Assembly (NCBI GenBank): GCA_964565715.1
Contig: CAZMGG010000009.1
Span: 16,967-80,966 of the forward strand
Length of the DNA: 64,000 nt
Direction: 5' to 3'
Source: CAZMGG01 sp964565715
GTDB lineage: Bacteria > Planctomycetota > UBA1135 > UBA2386
This document shows, one piece after another, positions 24,601-32,716 of the stretch. The notes under the pieces are model-generated. The model did no database searches. It was not told the DNA's origin and saw only the letters and a program-made list of their open reading frames with translations. The translations under genes were made by a program, and so were the position numbers. Position 1 is the first letter of the stretch. The number at the start of each line of letters is the position of its first letter.

Positions 24601-27600
24601 GACCCGCGTGCTCAACCTGCTGCCGCTGGACGCGCGGGATCCGGCGGCCCTGGTGCGCGCGATGCTGGCCCTGCAGCAGGCGCTCGGCCGCGCCGGCGCC
24701 GCCGAACGCTGCGCCACGGTGCTGGTCACCCGCGGCGCCTGCCAGGTGCGCCAGGAGCCGATGGGCGAGCCGGCGCAGGCGGCGGCGGTGGGCTTCGGCC
24801 GCGTCGTGCCCCGCGAGTTCCCCGGCGCCCGCTGGCAGAACGTCGACCTCGACGCCGCGGCCCTGGAGCACCCGTCCGCCACCGCGGCGGCGCTGGCGCG
24901 TGAAGCGGAGGCGGCCGACGGCGGCCTCGGCGTGGCGTTCCGCACCGGCGTCCGCTTCGTCGGCGAACTCGGCGCGCTGGAACCCACCGTCGAGCCGGTG
25001 CCGTTGCGCGAGAACGGCGTCTACCTCATCGTCGGCGGCCTCGGCGGCCTGGGGCTGGCTCTGGCCGAGCACCTCGCCCGCACGCGACGGGCGCGGCTGG
25101 TGCTGGTCGGACGACGCGGCCTGCCGGACCGGGCGCACTGGCCGGCCTTCCGGGCCCTGCGCGACGGCGATCCGCTGGCCGAACTGATGACGCGCATCAG
25201 CGCCCTCGAGGAACTGGGCGCCACGGTGGCGATCGTGGCGGCGGATGTCGCCACCGACCAGGGCGCCGCAGCAGCGGTGCGCAAGGCCCTCGACCACTTC
25301 GGCGTGCTGCACGGGGTCTTCCACCTGGCCGGCGTCATCGACGACGGCCCGATCCAGGTGCGCACGCCGGAGCAGTCGGCGGCGGTGCTGCGGCCCAAGA
25401 CCGCGGCGGTGCCGGCGCTCGACCGGGCGCTCGCCTCGCTGCCGCTCGACTTCCTGCTGCTGTTCTCGTCGATCTCGGGCCTCGCCGGCATCCCCGGGCA
25501 GTGCGACTACGCGGCGGGCAACGCCTTCCTGGATGCCTTCGCGCGGCACCGGCAGGCGCGCGGCCTGCGGACGGTGGCGGTGGACTGGGGCGTGTTCCGC
25601 GACGCCGGCATGGCGCTGGGCAACGCCGAACTGCGGCTCCGCCAGCCCGACGCGATCGCCGCCACGCCCCTGCTGGGTCCGGCCCGGGCCGCCGACGGCG
25701 GCGTCGAGTTTGCCGCCACCTGGGACCCGCGCCAGCGCTGGCAGCTCGACGAGCACCGGCTGCTGGCCGGCGGTCCGGTGCTGCCGGGCATGGCCTACCT
25801 GGAGCTGGCCACCGCTGCGGTGCGCGCCGCCACCGGCATCGGCCCGCTGCTCCTGCGGCAGGTCGAGTTCCGCTCGCCGATGGTGTTCGCCGACGATCGG
25901 CCTCGGGAGGTCTTCGTGCAGGTCCGCCGCGCCCGCGACGGGCTGCTGGTGACGATCCGCAGCGCCGCCGCCGGCCAGGGGGCCCACGAGCACGAACGGG
26001 TGACGCACGCGCGGATGCTGGCGNNNNNNNNNNNNNNNNNNNNNNNNNNNNNNNNNNNNNNNNNNNNNNNNNNNNNNNNNNNNNNNNNNNNNNNNNNNNN
26101 NNNNNNNNNNNNNNNNNNNNNNNCCGGCGAGAACCGGCAGTTGCGGCACGTGCGCTTCGGCCCGCGCTGGAGCTGCGTCCGGCAGGTGAGCGCCACCGCC
26201 GGCACGGCCCACGCCGAACTGCGGCTGCCGCCCGCGTTCGCCGACGACCTGGCCGGCCATCCGCTGCACCCGGCCCTGCTCGACATGGCGTTCGGCTGCG
26301 CGGTGCCGATGCTCGACCAGGGCGGGCAGGACCGCCTGCACGTGCCGGTGGGTTGCGAGGAGGTGCGGGTCCACGGCCGGCTGGCGGCGGCGATGCTGGC
26401 CACCGTGCGGCTGCGGCCGCACGCGCCCGGCGACCGCTTCGCCGTCCTCGACGTGGCCCTCTGCGATCCCAGCGGCATCCCGCTCCTGGAGCTGCGCGGC
26501 CTGCAGCTCTACGGCGTGCGCGGCGGCCTCGCCCTGGACAACGCCGAGCCCGCGGCCACCGCCGAGCCGCCGGTGCCGCCGCCGCCGCCCCGCCCGCGGG
26601 TCCTGGCGCTGCTGCCCCGCGGGCTGGCGCCCGCCGAGGGCATGGAGGCCATCGAACGGGCGCTGGCCTGCGGCCAGCCCCAGGTCGTCGTCTCCTCGGT
26701 CGACGTCGAGCGCACCGCCGCCTGGTTGTCGCTGCCGCCCGACGGCCCGCGGCGCGCCGCGGCCGGCGCGTCGGCCGCCGCCGAGAACGCCGACGCGTCT
26801 ACCGGCGACCAGCCGCGCGACGACATCGAGAAGGCCCTGGCCCTCTGCTTCGAGGAACTGCTCGGCGTCGTCCGGCCGGGCATCGACCTCGACTTCTTCG
26901 AACTCGGCGGCCATTCCCTGCTGGCCGTGCGCCTGTTCGCCCGCATCCAGCGCGAGCACGCCCTCGACCTGGAGATCGCCACGCTGCTGCGGGCACCGAC
27001 CATCCGCAAGCTGGCCGTCGAACTGCGCGAGCGGCTCGGCCTGCCGGAGCCGGGCAGCGAGCCGGTCCGCTCGGTGAGCGCCCGCCGCGGCCAGCACCTG
27101 GTGCCGATCCAGACCCGGGGTGATCGGCCGATCCTCTTCCTGGCCCACGGTGCTGGCGGCAACGTGCTCGGCTTCCGCGAGCTGTCGCACTACCTCGGCG
27201 CGGACCAGCCCGTCTACGGCCTGCAGGCCCGCGGCGTCGACGGCCGCTCGGCGCCGCACGAGACCGTCCCCGACATGGCTCGCGACTACCTGGCCGAGAT
27301 CCGCGAGGTGCAGCCGCACGGGCCCTACTTCCTCGGCGGCTACTCCGGCGGCGGCTGCATCGCCTACGAGATGGCGCGCCAGCTCCGTGCGATCGGCGAG
27401 CAGGTCGCCTTCGTCGGCATGATCGACACGCCCTCCCCGCACCAGGCCGAGCGCAGCAAGGTCGAACGCGGCTTCATCCACCTCCGCCGCCTGGTACGCA
27501 ACGGCCCGCTCTATCCCTGGCGCATCCTCAAGATGAAGCTGGGCCAGCGCGCCGCCTACAAGGAGTCGCAGGCCCTTCGCGCCCGCGGCGAGACCCTGCC

Positions 27601-27889
27601 CCAGGACCTCCGCGGCCACGAGATGCAGAACGCCTTCGACCGCGCCTTCTTCCGCTACCAGGTCGAGCCGTACGACGGCGAGGTGGTCCTGTTCCGCGCC
27701 GAGCACGAGCCCGGCACGCGCTACCGGCGCGACCGCAGGCTCGGCTGGGGCGACGCCGCCCGCGGCGGCATGGTGGTGGTGGACTGCCCGGGCGACCACA
27801 TGAGCATGTGCGTCGAGCCCAACGTGCAGGTGCTGTGCGCCCGCTACCGCCAGCAGCTCGACCGGGCCATCGCGGCTCGTAAGACGTAA
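21683..27889 (+). CDS. Single-module type I polyketide synthase (KS-AT-KR-DH-ACP-TE), interrupted by an assembly gap
   Basis: About 2,068 codons from ATG 21683, including 100 N at 26024-26123 whose true length is unknown. Ketosynthase (about 1-430): Cys176 in TACSTSLVAI, then EAHGTGT and IGHLDAAAG histidines. Acyltransferase (about 510-800): Ser619 in LLGHSMGEYV. Structural plus active ketoreductase (about 900-1300): GGLGGLGLAL at 1118, LLFSSISG and Tyr1276 in QCDYAAGNAF. Dehydratase-like: His1358 in EHRLLAGGPVLPG and HPALLDMAFG after the gap. Carrier protein: Ser1745 in ELGGHSLLAV. Thioesterase: Ser1888 in GYSGGGC, with MIDTPSP and CPGDHMSM completing a triad. KR before DH is not the usual modular order. 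No other PKS or tailoring cluster is nearby, so iterative use to make a released acid is inferred; the product is unknown. Confidence 0.93.
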   Translation: MNTDIAVVGLACRLPGARDPAALWRLLREGRDARVTFSDDELRARGVPETLLQDPAYVKAGMPLPDIDQWDAGFFGMSPRDAALMDPQHRVFLEVAWEALEHGGHPPDRFDGRVGVFAGCGMDTYLLHNILTNPDLVQSVGMFLIRHTGNDKDFLATRTSYQFDLRGPSVNVVTACSTSLVAIHQAVQSLLAGECDLALAGGVTILVPPDGHCRAFDADARGTVFGNGAGVVALRRLDDALRDGDTIHAVIAGSAVNNDGARKVSFMAPSVDGYAEVVAEALTMADLPADALQYVEAHGTGTSVGDPIEIEALSQAFKVTTPKLGFCGIGSIKTNIGHLDAAAGVAGFLKLVLALRHGEIPASLNFRRPNRLIDFAATPFRVVARHEPWPETGGRPRAGGVSSLGVGGTNCHVVVREAPALPAPAPAYPRRCHLLPLSARSAEALRQGCQDLARHFGPHGEGAGQDLTDAAWTLQVGRKEFAHRAFAVVADGAEAATAPALLTPEGPALARRAPDRPPSVVFLFPGGGAQHPGMGSDLYRHEPEYRRAADECLAVLAPDVRDEIAALLFGPGSTQPDERAREAMQRTAIALPALFLTEYALARTLMAWGVQPDALLGHSMGEYVAACLAGVFTVAQAIQVVRLRGELLERIEAGAMVSVPLSARDVSGLANGELSVAASNGPNLCAVAGPLPAIERFERELQGRAVEFQRLHIQVAAHSHLLEPVLDEFRQGLRRLALGTPRIPFVSNVTGDWIDPERAASADYWVDHLRHTVRFQEGVATVLAQATERAFVEVGPGRALTSLVRMHPDAQKAALIAAMPHPKDQTPSDRVAVDALGRLWQAGVTPDWRAFQGGARRRVPLPTYPFQRRRHWIDQGHALVHEGVLRGDGEDSNLPGRLPATEWFRVLTWKAQPLPGDLRPAADQRWLVVGDGAGFGAAVAKALREQGAMAHHTPADADWGAVLDGLQRGSGLPTRVLNLLPLDARDPAALVRAMLALQQALGRAGAAERCATVLVTRGACQVRQEPMGEPAQAAAVGFGRVVPREFPGARWQNVDLDAAALEHPSATAAALAREAEAADGGLGVAFRTGVRFVGELGALEPTVEPVPLRENGVYLIVGGLGGLGLALAEHLARTRRARLVLVGRRGLPDRAHWPAFRALRDGDPLAELMTRISALEELGATVAIVAADVATDQGAAAAVRKALDHFGVLHGVFHLAGVIDDGPIQVRTPEQSAAVLRPKTAAVPALDRALASLPLDFLLLFSSISGLAGIPGQCDYAAGNAFLDAFARHRQARGLRTVAVDWGVFRDAGMALGNAELRLRQPDAIAATPLLGPARAADGGVEFAATWDPRQRWQLDEHRLLAGGPVLPGMAYLELATAAVRAATGIGPLLLRQVEFRSPMVFADDRPREVFVQVRRARDGLLVTIRSAAAGQGAHEHERVTHARMLAXXXXXXXXXXXXXXXXXXXXXXXXXXXXXXXXXXGENRQLRHVRFGPRWSCVRQVSATAGTAHAELRLPPAFADDLAGHPLHPALLDMAFGCAVPMLDQGGQDRLHVPVGCEEVRVHGRLAAAMLATVRLRPHAPGDRFAVLDVALCDPSGIPLLELRGLQLYGVRGGLALDNAEPAATAEPPVPPPPPRPRVLALLPRGLAPAEGMEAIERALACGQPQVVVSSVDVERTAAWLSLPPDGPRRAAAGASAAAENADASTGDQPRDDIEKALALCFEELLGVVRPGIDLDFFELGGHSLLAVRLFARIQREHALDLEIATLLRAPTIRKLAVELRERLGLPEPGSEPVRSVSARRGQHLVPIQTRGDRPILFLAHGAGGNVLGFRELSHYLGADQPVYGLQARGVDGRSAPHETVPDMARDYLAEIREVQPHGPYFLGGYSGGGCIAYEMARQLRAIGEQVAFVGMIDTPSPHQAERSKVERGFIHLRRLVRNGPLYPWRILKMKLGQRAAYKESQALRARGETLPQDLRGHEMQNAFDRAFFRYQVEPYDGEVVLFRAEHEPGTRYRRDRRLGWGDAARGGMVVVDCPGDHMSMCVEPNVQVLCARYRQQLDRAIAARKT
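26024..26123. other. Assembly gap (100 N) inside the polyketide synthase
   Basis: Exactly 100 N, a conventional placeholder, interrupts the dehydratase-like region of the synthase. The frame happens to be kept across it, but the real length and sequence of the missing part are unknown. Confidence 0.99.
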
Positions 27890-27912
27890 CATATTATCAA
27901 ATAATCAGTTAC
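27886..27912. terminator. AT-rich palindrome between convergent genes
   Basis: GTAAC-AT-ATTAT, a 3-base loop CAA, then ATAAT-CA-GTTAC form a hairpin with one internal mismatch. It contains the TAA stop codons of both the polyketide synthase and the convergent dehydratase gene and is the most AT-rich spot in the neighbourhood. It probably acts as a shared bidirectional terminator. Confidence 0.45.
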
Positions 27913-28907
27913 GATATCGCCGGCCATCCCTGGCGCAGGCAGCGCGCGTGCGTCTCCGGATCCAGGTTGGCGCCGCAGACGATCAGCCCGGTCCGCTTGC
28001 CGCGCAGCTCCTCGCGCAGCGGCCCCAGCACAGCGGCGGTGGCGGCGGCGCCGGCCGGCTCCACCGCCAGCTTCGCCTCGGCGAACAGCCACGCCATCGC
28101 CTCGCAGAGCTGCTGGTCGGTGACCTTCGCCAGCGCATCGACGTGCCGCCGGCACAGCGCGAACGAGTAGGGCAGCGCGTACGGCGCGCCGAGGCTGTCG
28201 GCGATGGTGGTGACCTTGTCGATCCGCTGCGGCGAGCCCTGCGCGAAGCTGCGGTGCATGCTGTCGGCGCCGTCCGGCTCGACGCCGTACACGCGGCACG
28301 ACGGCAGCGCCTGCTTCACCGCCGCGGCGACGCCGGCGCACAGGCCGCCGCCGCCGATCGGCACGATCACGGCGTCGAGGGTAGAGGCCTGCTGGCACAG
28401 CTCCAGGCCCAGCGTGGCGGTGCCGAGCGCCGTCAGCGGCCCTTCGAAGGGATGCACGAAGTAGCGGCCCTCGTCCCGCTGCAGCCGTTCAGCCTCGGCG
28501 AAGGCCTGGTGCACGTCGGGCAGCAGCACCACCTCGGTGCCGAGCGCGCGGCAGGCGGCGACCCGGGCCGGATTGGCGGTGGCCGGCATCGCCACCTTGG
28601 CGGTGGTGCCGACGATCCGCGCCGCCCAGCCCACCGCGATGGCGTGATTGCCCGCCGACACGGCGGTGACGCCGCGCCGCCTTTGCGCCTCGTCGAGCGA
28701 GCGCATGACGCACAGCGCGCCGCGGGCCTTGAACGAGCCGGTGTGCTGGAAGATCTCGAGCTTCAGCAGCAGCGTGGCGTCGGCGGGCCCGCGGGCGCGG
28801 ATGCGCTCGCCCTGCCATTCCCACAGCGGCGTCGTGCGGACGGCCTCGCCGAGCTGCTGGCGGGCCTGCTGGATCTGCGGGAGCGTCGGCGAAGGGTGTT
28901 CGGTCAT
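27909..28907 (-). CDS. Threonine/serine dehydratase-like PLP enzyme
   Basis: A 332-residue fold-II PLP enzyme from ATG 28907. Lys60 in HTGSFKARGA is the PLP lysine, VSAGNHAIAVGWAA is the substrate/phosphate loop, PIGGGGLCAGVAAAV is the glycine-rich phosphate-binding loop and VCGANLDP near the end matches the C-terminal SGGN-type motif. The length without a C-terminal ACT domain fits catabolic threonine dehydratase (TdcB) or a serine racemase/dehydratase rather than feedback-controlled biosynthetic IlvA. It would convert threonine to 2-oxobutanoate, or serine to pyruvate, with ammonia release. The exact amino acid specificity cannot be told. Confidence 0.85.
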   Translation of the reverse strand: MTEHPSPTLPQIQQARQQLGEAVRTTPLWEWQGERIRARGPADATLLLKLEIFQHTGSFKARGALCVMRSLDEAQRRRGVTAVSAGNHAIAVGWAARIVGTTAKVAMPATANPARVAACRALGTEVVLLPDVHQAFAEAERLQRDEGRYFVHPFEGPLTALGTATLGLELCQQASTLDAVIVPIGGGGLCAGVAAAVKQALPSCRVYGVEPDGADSMHRSFAQGSPQRIDKVTTIADSLGAPYALPYSFALCRRHVDALAKVTDQQLCEAMAWLFAEAKLAVEPAGAAATAAVLGPLREELRGKRTGLIVCGANLDPETHARCLRQGWPAIS

Positions 28908-28941
28908 GGCGGCGCGGCACGGCCAGGGGACCGTCGTCCGC

Positions 28942-31542
28942 TCACTGCTGCCAGCGTCGCTGGGCAGCGCGGCGGTCCTCGGCGCTGGCGTCGGGATCGT
29001 AGCCGCGGCTCTCGCCGAACCGCTCCTGCAACGCCGCGATAGCCTGGGCACGCGCCGGCCGGCTGTCGCTGAGCAGCGCGTTGACCAGGTCGGCCCGCGC
29101 CAGCGTGTAGCCGAGGATCAGCCGCGTCCGCGCGATCTGCGCCAGCAGCAGGTCGCGGTCGACGCTGGCCGGCAGCTGGCCCGCCGCGTGCAGCGACAGC
29201 ACCCGGTCCTGGAAGCGCTCCAAGGCCGGCAGGCAGTCGGCGTCGCCGCAACTCGCCAGCGCCATGTTGGCGTAGGCCGCCACGCCGACCACCGGATCCT
29301 TCAGCGCCGCCATCAGGAACGGCGCCGCGTTCTTCTCGCCCATCCGGCCGAGCGCCGTGCAGATCGACGCGCGCTTGGCGGCGAAGCCGGCGGGGAACTT
29401 CAGGCCCTTCAGCAGGGCCGGCAGCGCGTCGCTGCCCATGTCGACCAGTTCCTGGATCGCCTTCTCGTCGTCCTCGGCGGCCGGGATCACGCCCGCACCG
29501 CCGCCCATCGCCGACACGACGTGGAAGGCGTGGTCGTCGACGCCGGGCTCCGGCCGGTAGGGCCGGCGCAGCACGTGCACGCCGCCGTTCTGCGCCCACC
29601 ACGAGGTCAGCGCGGCGATCGCCGCCAGCCGCTCGGTCTCCGCCAGCGCCGGCTCGTAGCCCTTGTGAAGGCCGGTGACGCCGAAGAACAGCTCGAAGGC
29701 GCGCTCGCGCAGCAGCAGGTCCGGGTGGTCGAGCTGCCGCAGCAGCTCCGGGATGCCGTTGGTGCTGCCCAGCTCGGCCAGCGCCGCCGCCAGGTCGGCG
29801 CGGGTCTCGGCGAAGCTGGCCTGCTCCATCGCCGCGGTGATCGCCGGCACCGCCTCGCGGTCGCCCAGCACCGCCAGCGCCCGGCCGGCGGCGGCCACCA
29901 CGTCGGCATCGATGTCCTGCAGCAGCGCGCGCAGGGCCGGGGCCTGCTCGGTGGCGCCGAGCCGCCGCAGCAGGTCGGCGGTCGAGCGCCGGTCGAGGGC
30001 GTTGCTCATGCCGAGACCGGCGGCCACCTCGGTCACCAGGACTGCCTTGTCGGCGGGCACCGGCAGCGTCTCCAGCAGCATGCGCGCGTGCATGCGCACG
30101 TAGAGCTGCTCGTGCCGCAGCGCCGCCCGCACCGCCGGCACCGCCGGAGCGCCGATCCTGCGCAGCACAGCCATGGCCTGGTTGAAGGTCTTGTTGTCCC
30201 ACGAGCCCAGCGCCTCGATCAGCGCCGGCACCGCCGGCAGGCCGATCTTCACCAGCCGGCCCTGGGCCAGCCGGTTGGCCTCCGCCAGCGGGAACTGGAA
30301 CAGCTCGATCAGCCGGGCGATGTCGTCGGGCGTGCTGCCTTCGGGCACCGTGATCTCGGTCTTGCCGATCGGCGGCCGCGCGAAGTCCACCAGGTCGGCG
30401 ACGCTGGCGTCGCGGATCGAGATGCCCTCGGGCACGACGATGCGGACCTCGGGATCGCCGGTGACCGGCTTGTCGGACGGCGTGATGCCGTCGAACGACA
30501 GCCGCCGCAGTTCCAGCCGCCGCGCCAGTTCCGGATGGTGGTCCTCGATCGGGAAGTAGTGCTTGAAGTGCAGTTCGCAGTCCACCGTGCCGCCGGCCAC
30601 GGTCAGCGGCACGCGGTGCTCGCGGCTCTCGCCGCTGGGGATCTGCGTGTTGACCAGCAGGTGCAGGCCGTAGGGCCGCTTGTACGGGTCGCGGAACACC
30701 ACCCGCGAGCGCGCCACTTCCTTGCCGTCGAGGTCGCGCACCACCACCAGCGACTCCACCGAACGCTGCTTCAGCTCGGTGGGGAAGTTGTGGCCGGCGC
30801 CCTCGTTGGCGATGGTCACCACCACCTCGTTGCCGTCGATCCGCGCCTCGTAGGCGTAGGCCTTGCGCAGCTGGCTCTCGGAGCGCGCGCCGGGGAACAC
30901 GTGGCTGCGCACGCGCCGCACCGGACCGCCGGTGGCGACGGGCCGTTCGATCAGTTCCATGTGGCAGCTCATGCACGTCTTGCCGGCCAGCTTGCCGTTC
31001 GGCGCCACCTCCCACTGGTATGGCGTGCCGTGGTTGCGGTGGCAGGTGGCGCAGGCCTCCACGGTGCCGACGCGCGGATCGAAGCCCTCCTTGCAGTCGG
31101 GGCCGCCGACGAACCGGCTGTAGTCGACGCCCTCCCGCCAGTGGCAGGTCATGCAGGTGTTGCCCTCGACGAGATTGTGGTAGCGCCGCTGCGGATTGAG
31201 GCCGATGCCGGTCTCGAAGATCGGCCGCGGCGTGTGGCAGCGGATGCAGTCGCCGTGGTCGAAGTTGCCCGTCGCCAGCCGCACCTCGGGATCGGTGAAG
31301 GCGCGGCCGTGGGTGTTCATCGCGTGCTCGGCGTGCTGCGCCGGATGGCATTTGCCGCAGAATGCCGAGGTCTGCACCAGGTCGTGGCGGGCGCGGCTGC
31401 CGAGCGGCGGCTCACCGGGCATGGTCACGTCGATCGAGCCGGGCGCCCGGGCCTGGCTGCCGGCACCGGTGGCGCAGGAGGTGACGATGGTGAGCGCGGC
31501 GAGGACGGCCGCGGCGACGAGCAGGAGCAGGGTCTTGGACAT
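28942..31542 (-). CDS. Five-heme c-type cytochrome lipoprotein fused to HEAT repeats
   Basis: An 866-residue protein from ATG 31542 with a lipoprotein signal (VLAALTIVTSC, Cys23). The N-terminal 200 residues carry five CxxCH heme motifs at residues 62, 99, 130, 164 and 190, with spacing and surrounding His residues (HAMNTHGRAF) like the cytochrome c-554 / NrfB-type multiheme family. Residues 210-400 form a beta-rich domain, and from about 420 to the end there are repeated alpha-helical pairs (VPALIEALGSW, VPAVRAALRHE, ALRALLQDID, VPAITAAMEQ, LPALLKGLK) typical of HEAT/PBS-lyase repeats. It probably acts as a membrane-anchored electron carrier with a protein-docking platform. The redox partner is unknown. 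Confidence 0.88.
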   Translation of the reverse strand: MSKTLLLLVAAAVLAALTIVTSCATGAGSQARAPGSIDVTMPGEPPLGSRARHDLVQTSAFCGKCHPAQHAEHAMNTHGRAFTDPEVRLATGNFDHGDCIRCHTPRPIFETGIGLNPQRRYHNLVEGNTCMTCHWREGVDYSRFVGGPDCKEGFDPRVGTVEACATCHRNHGTPYQWEVAPNGKLAGKTCMSCHMELIERPVATGGPVRRVRSHVFPGARSESQLRKAYAYEARIDGNEVVVTIANEGAGHNFPTELKQRSVESLVVVRDLDGKEVARSRVVFRDPYKRPYGLHLLVNTQIPSGESREHRVPLTVAGGTVDCELHFKHYFPIEDHHPELARRLELRRLSFDGITPSDKPVTGDPEVRIVVPEGISIRDASVADLVDFARPPIGKTEITVPEGSTPDDIARLIELFQFPLAEANRLAQGRLVKIGLPAVPALIEALGSWDNKTFNQAMAVLRRIGAPAVPAVRAALRHEQLYVRMHARMLLETLPVPADKAVLVTEVAAGLGMSNALDRRSTADLLRRLGATEQAPALRALLQDIDADVVAAAGRALAVLGDREAVPAITAAMEQASFAETRADLAAALAELGSTNGIPELLRQLDHPDLLLRERAFELFFGVTGLHKGYEPALAETERLAAIAALTSWWAQNGGVHVLRRPYRPEPGVDDHAFHVVSAMGGGAGVIPAAEDDEKAIQELVDMGSDALPALLKGLKFPAGFAAKRASICTALGRMGEKNAAPFLMAALKDPVVGVAAYANMALASCGDADCLPALERFQDRVLSLHAAGQLPASVDRDLLLAQIARTRLILGYTLARADLVNALLSDSRPARAQAIAALQERFGESRGYDPDASAEDRRAAQRRWQQ

Positions 31543-31706
31543 CGGGATCGGGAGGGGCGACGGGTCGCGCGCGCGGGCGCGCGGCGGAGCAAGCGGCGGG
31601 CCGGACGTGGCTGGCCGGGCCATTGTTGGCGCGCGGCCCCGCCGGTGCATGCAAAACCGCCTGGCTGTTACGCCGGCGTGACGGGAAGCGGCGGACGGCT
31701 GGCTGG

Positions 31707-32159
31707 CTACGCGCCGAACTGGCGCAGGTGGTGGTCCAGGTGCTTCCACTGCAGGGTCTGCCACTCCTCGGCCTGGAGCCGGCCGAAGAACGGGTGCGGC
31801 TCGCGGGTCAGGCCAGCCGGGCCGGCCTCGCCGAAGGCCTGCACCAGCGCCAGCAGGGCGGCCTTCTCCCGCGCGAAGTCGCGCTCGTCGGCCACGACGA
31901 ACTCCGGCGCGGTCGGCAGGTTCTGGCGCATCGGCCCCGGCTTCATCAGCATGCGCTTCGCCATCCGCCCGAACAGCAGGCCCATCAGGTTGCGCCGCAG
32001 GCGCAGTTCGCCGGTGGCCACCCGCAGCGGCTGCTGGCAGTGCGCCAGCATCTGCCCCGCGGTCATCTTGCCCCAGCGCCGCGCGGCGTCCGGTTGCAGG
32101 GAGTCGATGCGCGCCAGCATCGACCGGCGGCCTTCGGGATCGAACAACGACTCTTGCAT
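31707..32159 (-). CDS. DUF1569 (DinB-like fold) protein
   Basis: A 150-residue protein from ATG 32159. RRWGKMTAGQMLAHCQQPLRVATGE and the closing LQWKHLDHHLRQFG are the conserved blocks of DUF1569, a four-helix-bundle family related to DinB in which the three histidines (in AHC and HLDHH) are thought to bind a metal. Biochemical function is not known; relatives include thiol-dependent metalloenzymes. It lies 18 bases after the stop of the thioesterase-like gene on the same strand and is probably cotranscribed with it. About 160 bases separate it from the cytochrome gene downstream. Confidence 0.85.
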   Translation of the reverse strand: MQESLFDPEGRRSMLARIDSLQPDAARRWGKMTAGQMLAHCQQPLRVATGELRLRRNLMGLLFGRMAKRMLMKPGPMRQNLPTAPEFVVADERDFAREKAALLALVQAFGEAGPAGLTREPHPFFGRLQAEEWQTLQWKHLDHHLRQFGA

Positions 32160-32177
32160 GGGTCGGCTCCCGCGTCA

Positions 32178-32639
32178 CTACCAGCGGTGGAAGGCCGGAT
32201 GGCCCTCCTTCACCGCGACGAACAGGCCCTCGCAGGTGGCGCACACCTTGCCGCCCGCCTCCAGCGTCCCCGCCACCCTGGCGCGGTCGGGCCCGGATTC
32301 GACCACCCTCGCCTTCAGCAGCACCGGCGCGTCGGTGGGCGTCGGCCGCCGCAGCTTGACCGTGTACTCGGCGGTCACGGTGCACGGCGGCGAACCGGCG
32401 CCCGCCTGCCGCATGAGGTGCCAGGCCGCGGTCCAGTTCAGGTGGCAGTCGAGCAGCGTGCCGACGATGCCGCCGTTCAGGACGCCGGGGAACGCCTCGT
32501 GCATGGTCTTCGGCTGCCAGGTGCACACCACCTCCTCGCCCTGCACGATGCTCTTCAGCCGCAGGCCGTCGGGGTTGGCGGGACCGCAGCCGAAGCAGGC
32601 GTTGTGGGGGGCGTAGCGGTCCTGGAGGCTCTGGCTCAT
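32178..32639 (-). CDS. PaaI-like hotdog-fold thioesterase
   Basis: A 153-residue protein from ATG 32639. The core pattern EAFPGVLNGGIVGTLLDCH is the PaaI hotdog motif (xNGGxxxxxxD/H) that binds an acyl-CoA thioester, followed by the TVTAEYTVKLRRPTPTDAPV strands and the VVESGPDRARVAGTLE beta sheet. The N-terminal NACFGCGPANPDGLRL block with two cysteines is common in this subfamily. It would hydrolyse an acyl-CoA in the cytoplasm; the acyl group is unknown. A TATCGT hexamer ends 6 bases upstream of the ATG, suggesting a leaderless message. It is divergent from the oxidoreductase at 32717. Confidence 0.85.
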   Translation of the reverse strand: MSQSLQDRYAPHNACFGCGPANPDGLRLKSIVQGEEVVCTWQPKTMHEAFPGVLNGGIVGTLLDCHLNWTAAWHLMRQAGAGSPPCTVTAEYTVKLRRPTPTDAPVLLKARVVESGPDRARVAGTLEAGGKVCATCEGLFVAVKEGHPAFHRW

Positions 32640-32716
32640 GGCCGCACGATAGGCTCCGGCCGCCCGCGGGGAAACGACGGCGACGCGATGGCCCGGAGCG
32701 GTCATGATGCGCCGCC

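Noticed and set aside
21683..27889. Identification of the synthase as an enediyne or PUFA synthase
   Set aside because: KR-DH order is shared, but there is only one ACP, it is after the DH, a thioesterase is present, and no PPTase domain or partner genes are nearby.
20612..27892. A very long minus-strand open frame opposite egtD and the polyketide synthase
   Set aside because: It is a shadow caused by high GC and strong third-position bias in the plus-strand gene. Its translation is low-complexity (Ala, Arg, Gly, His, Gln) with no domain, and it runs through the N gap.
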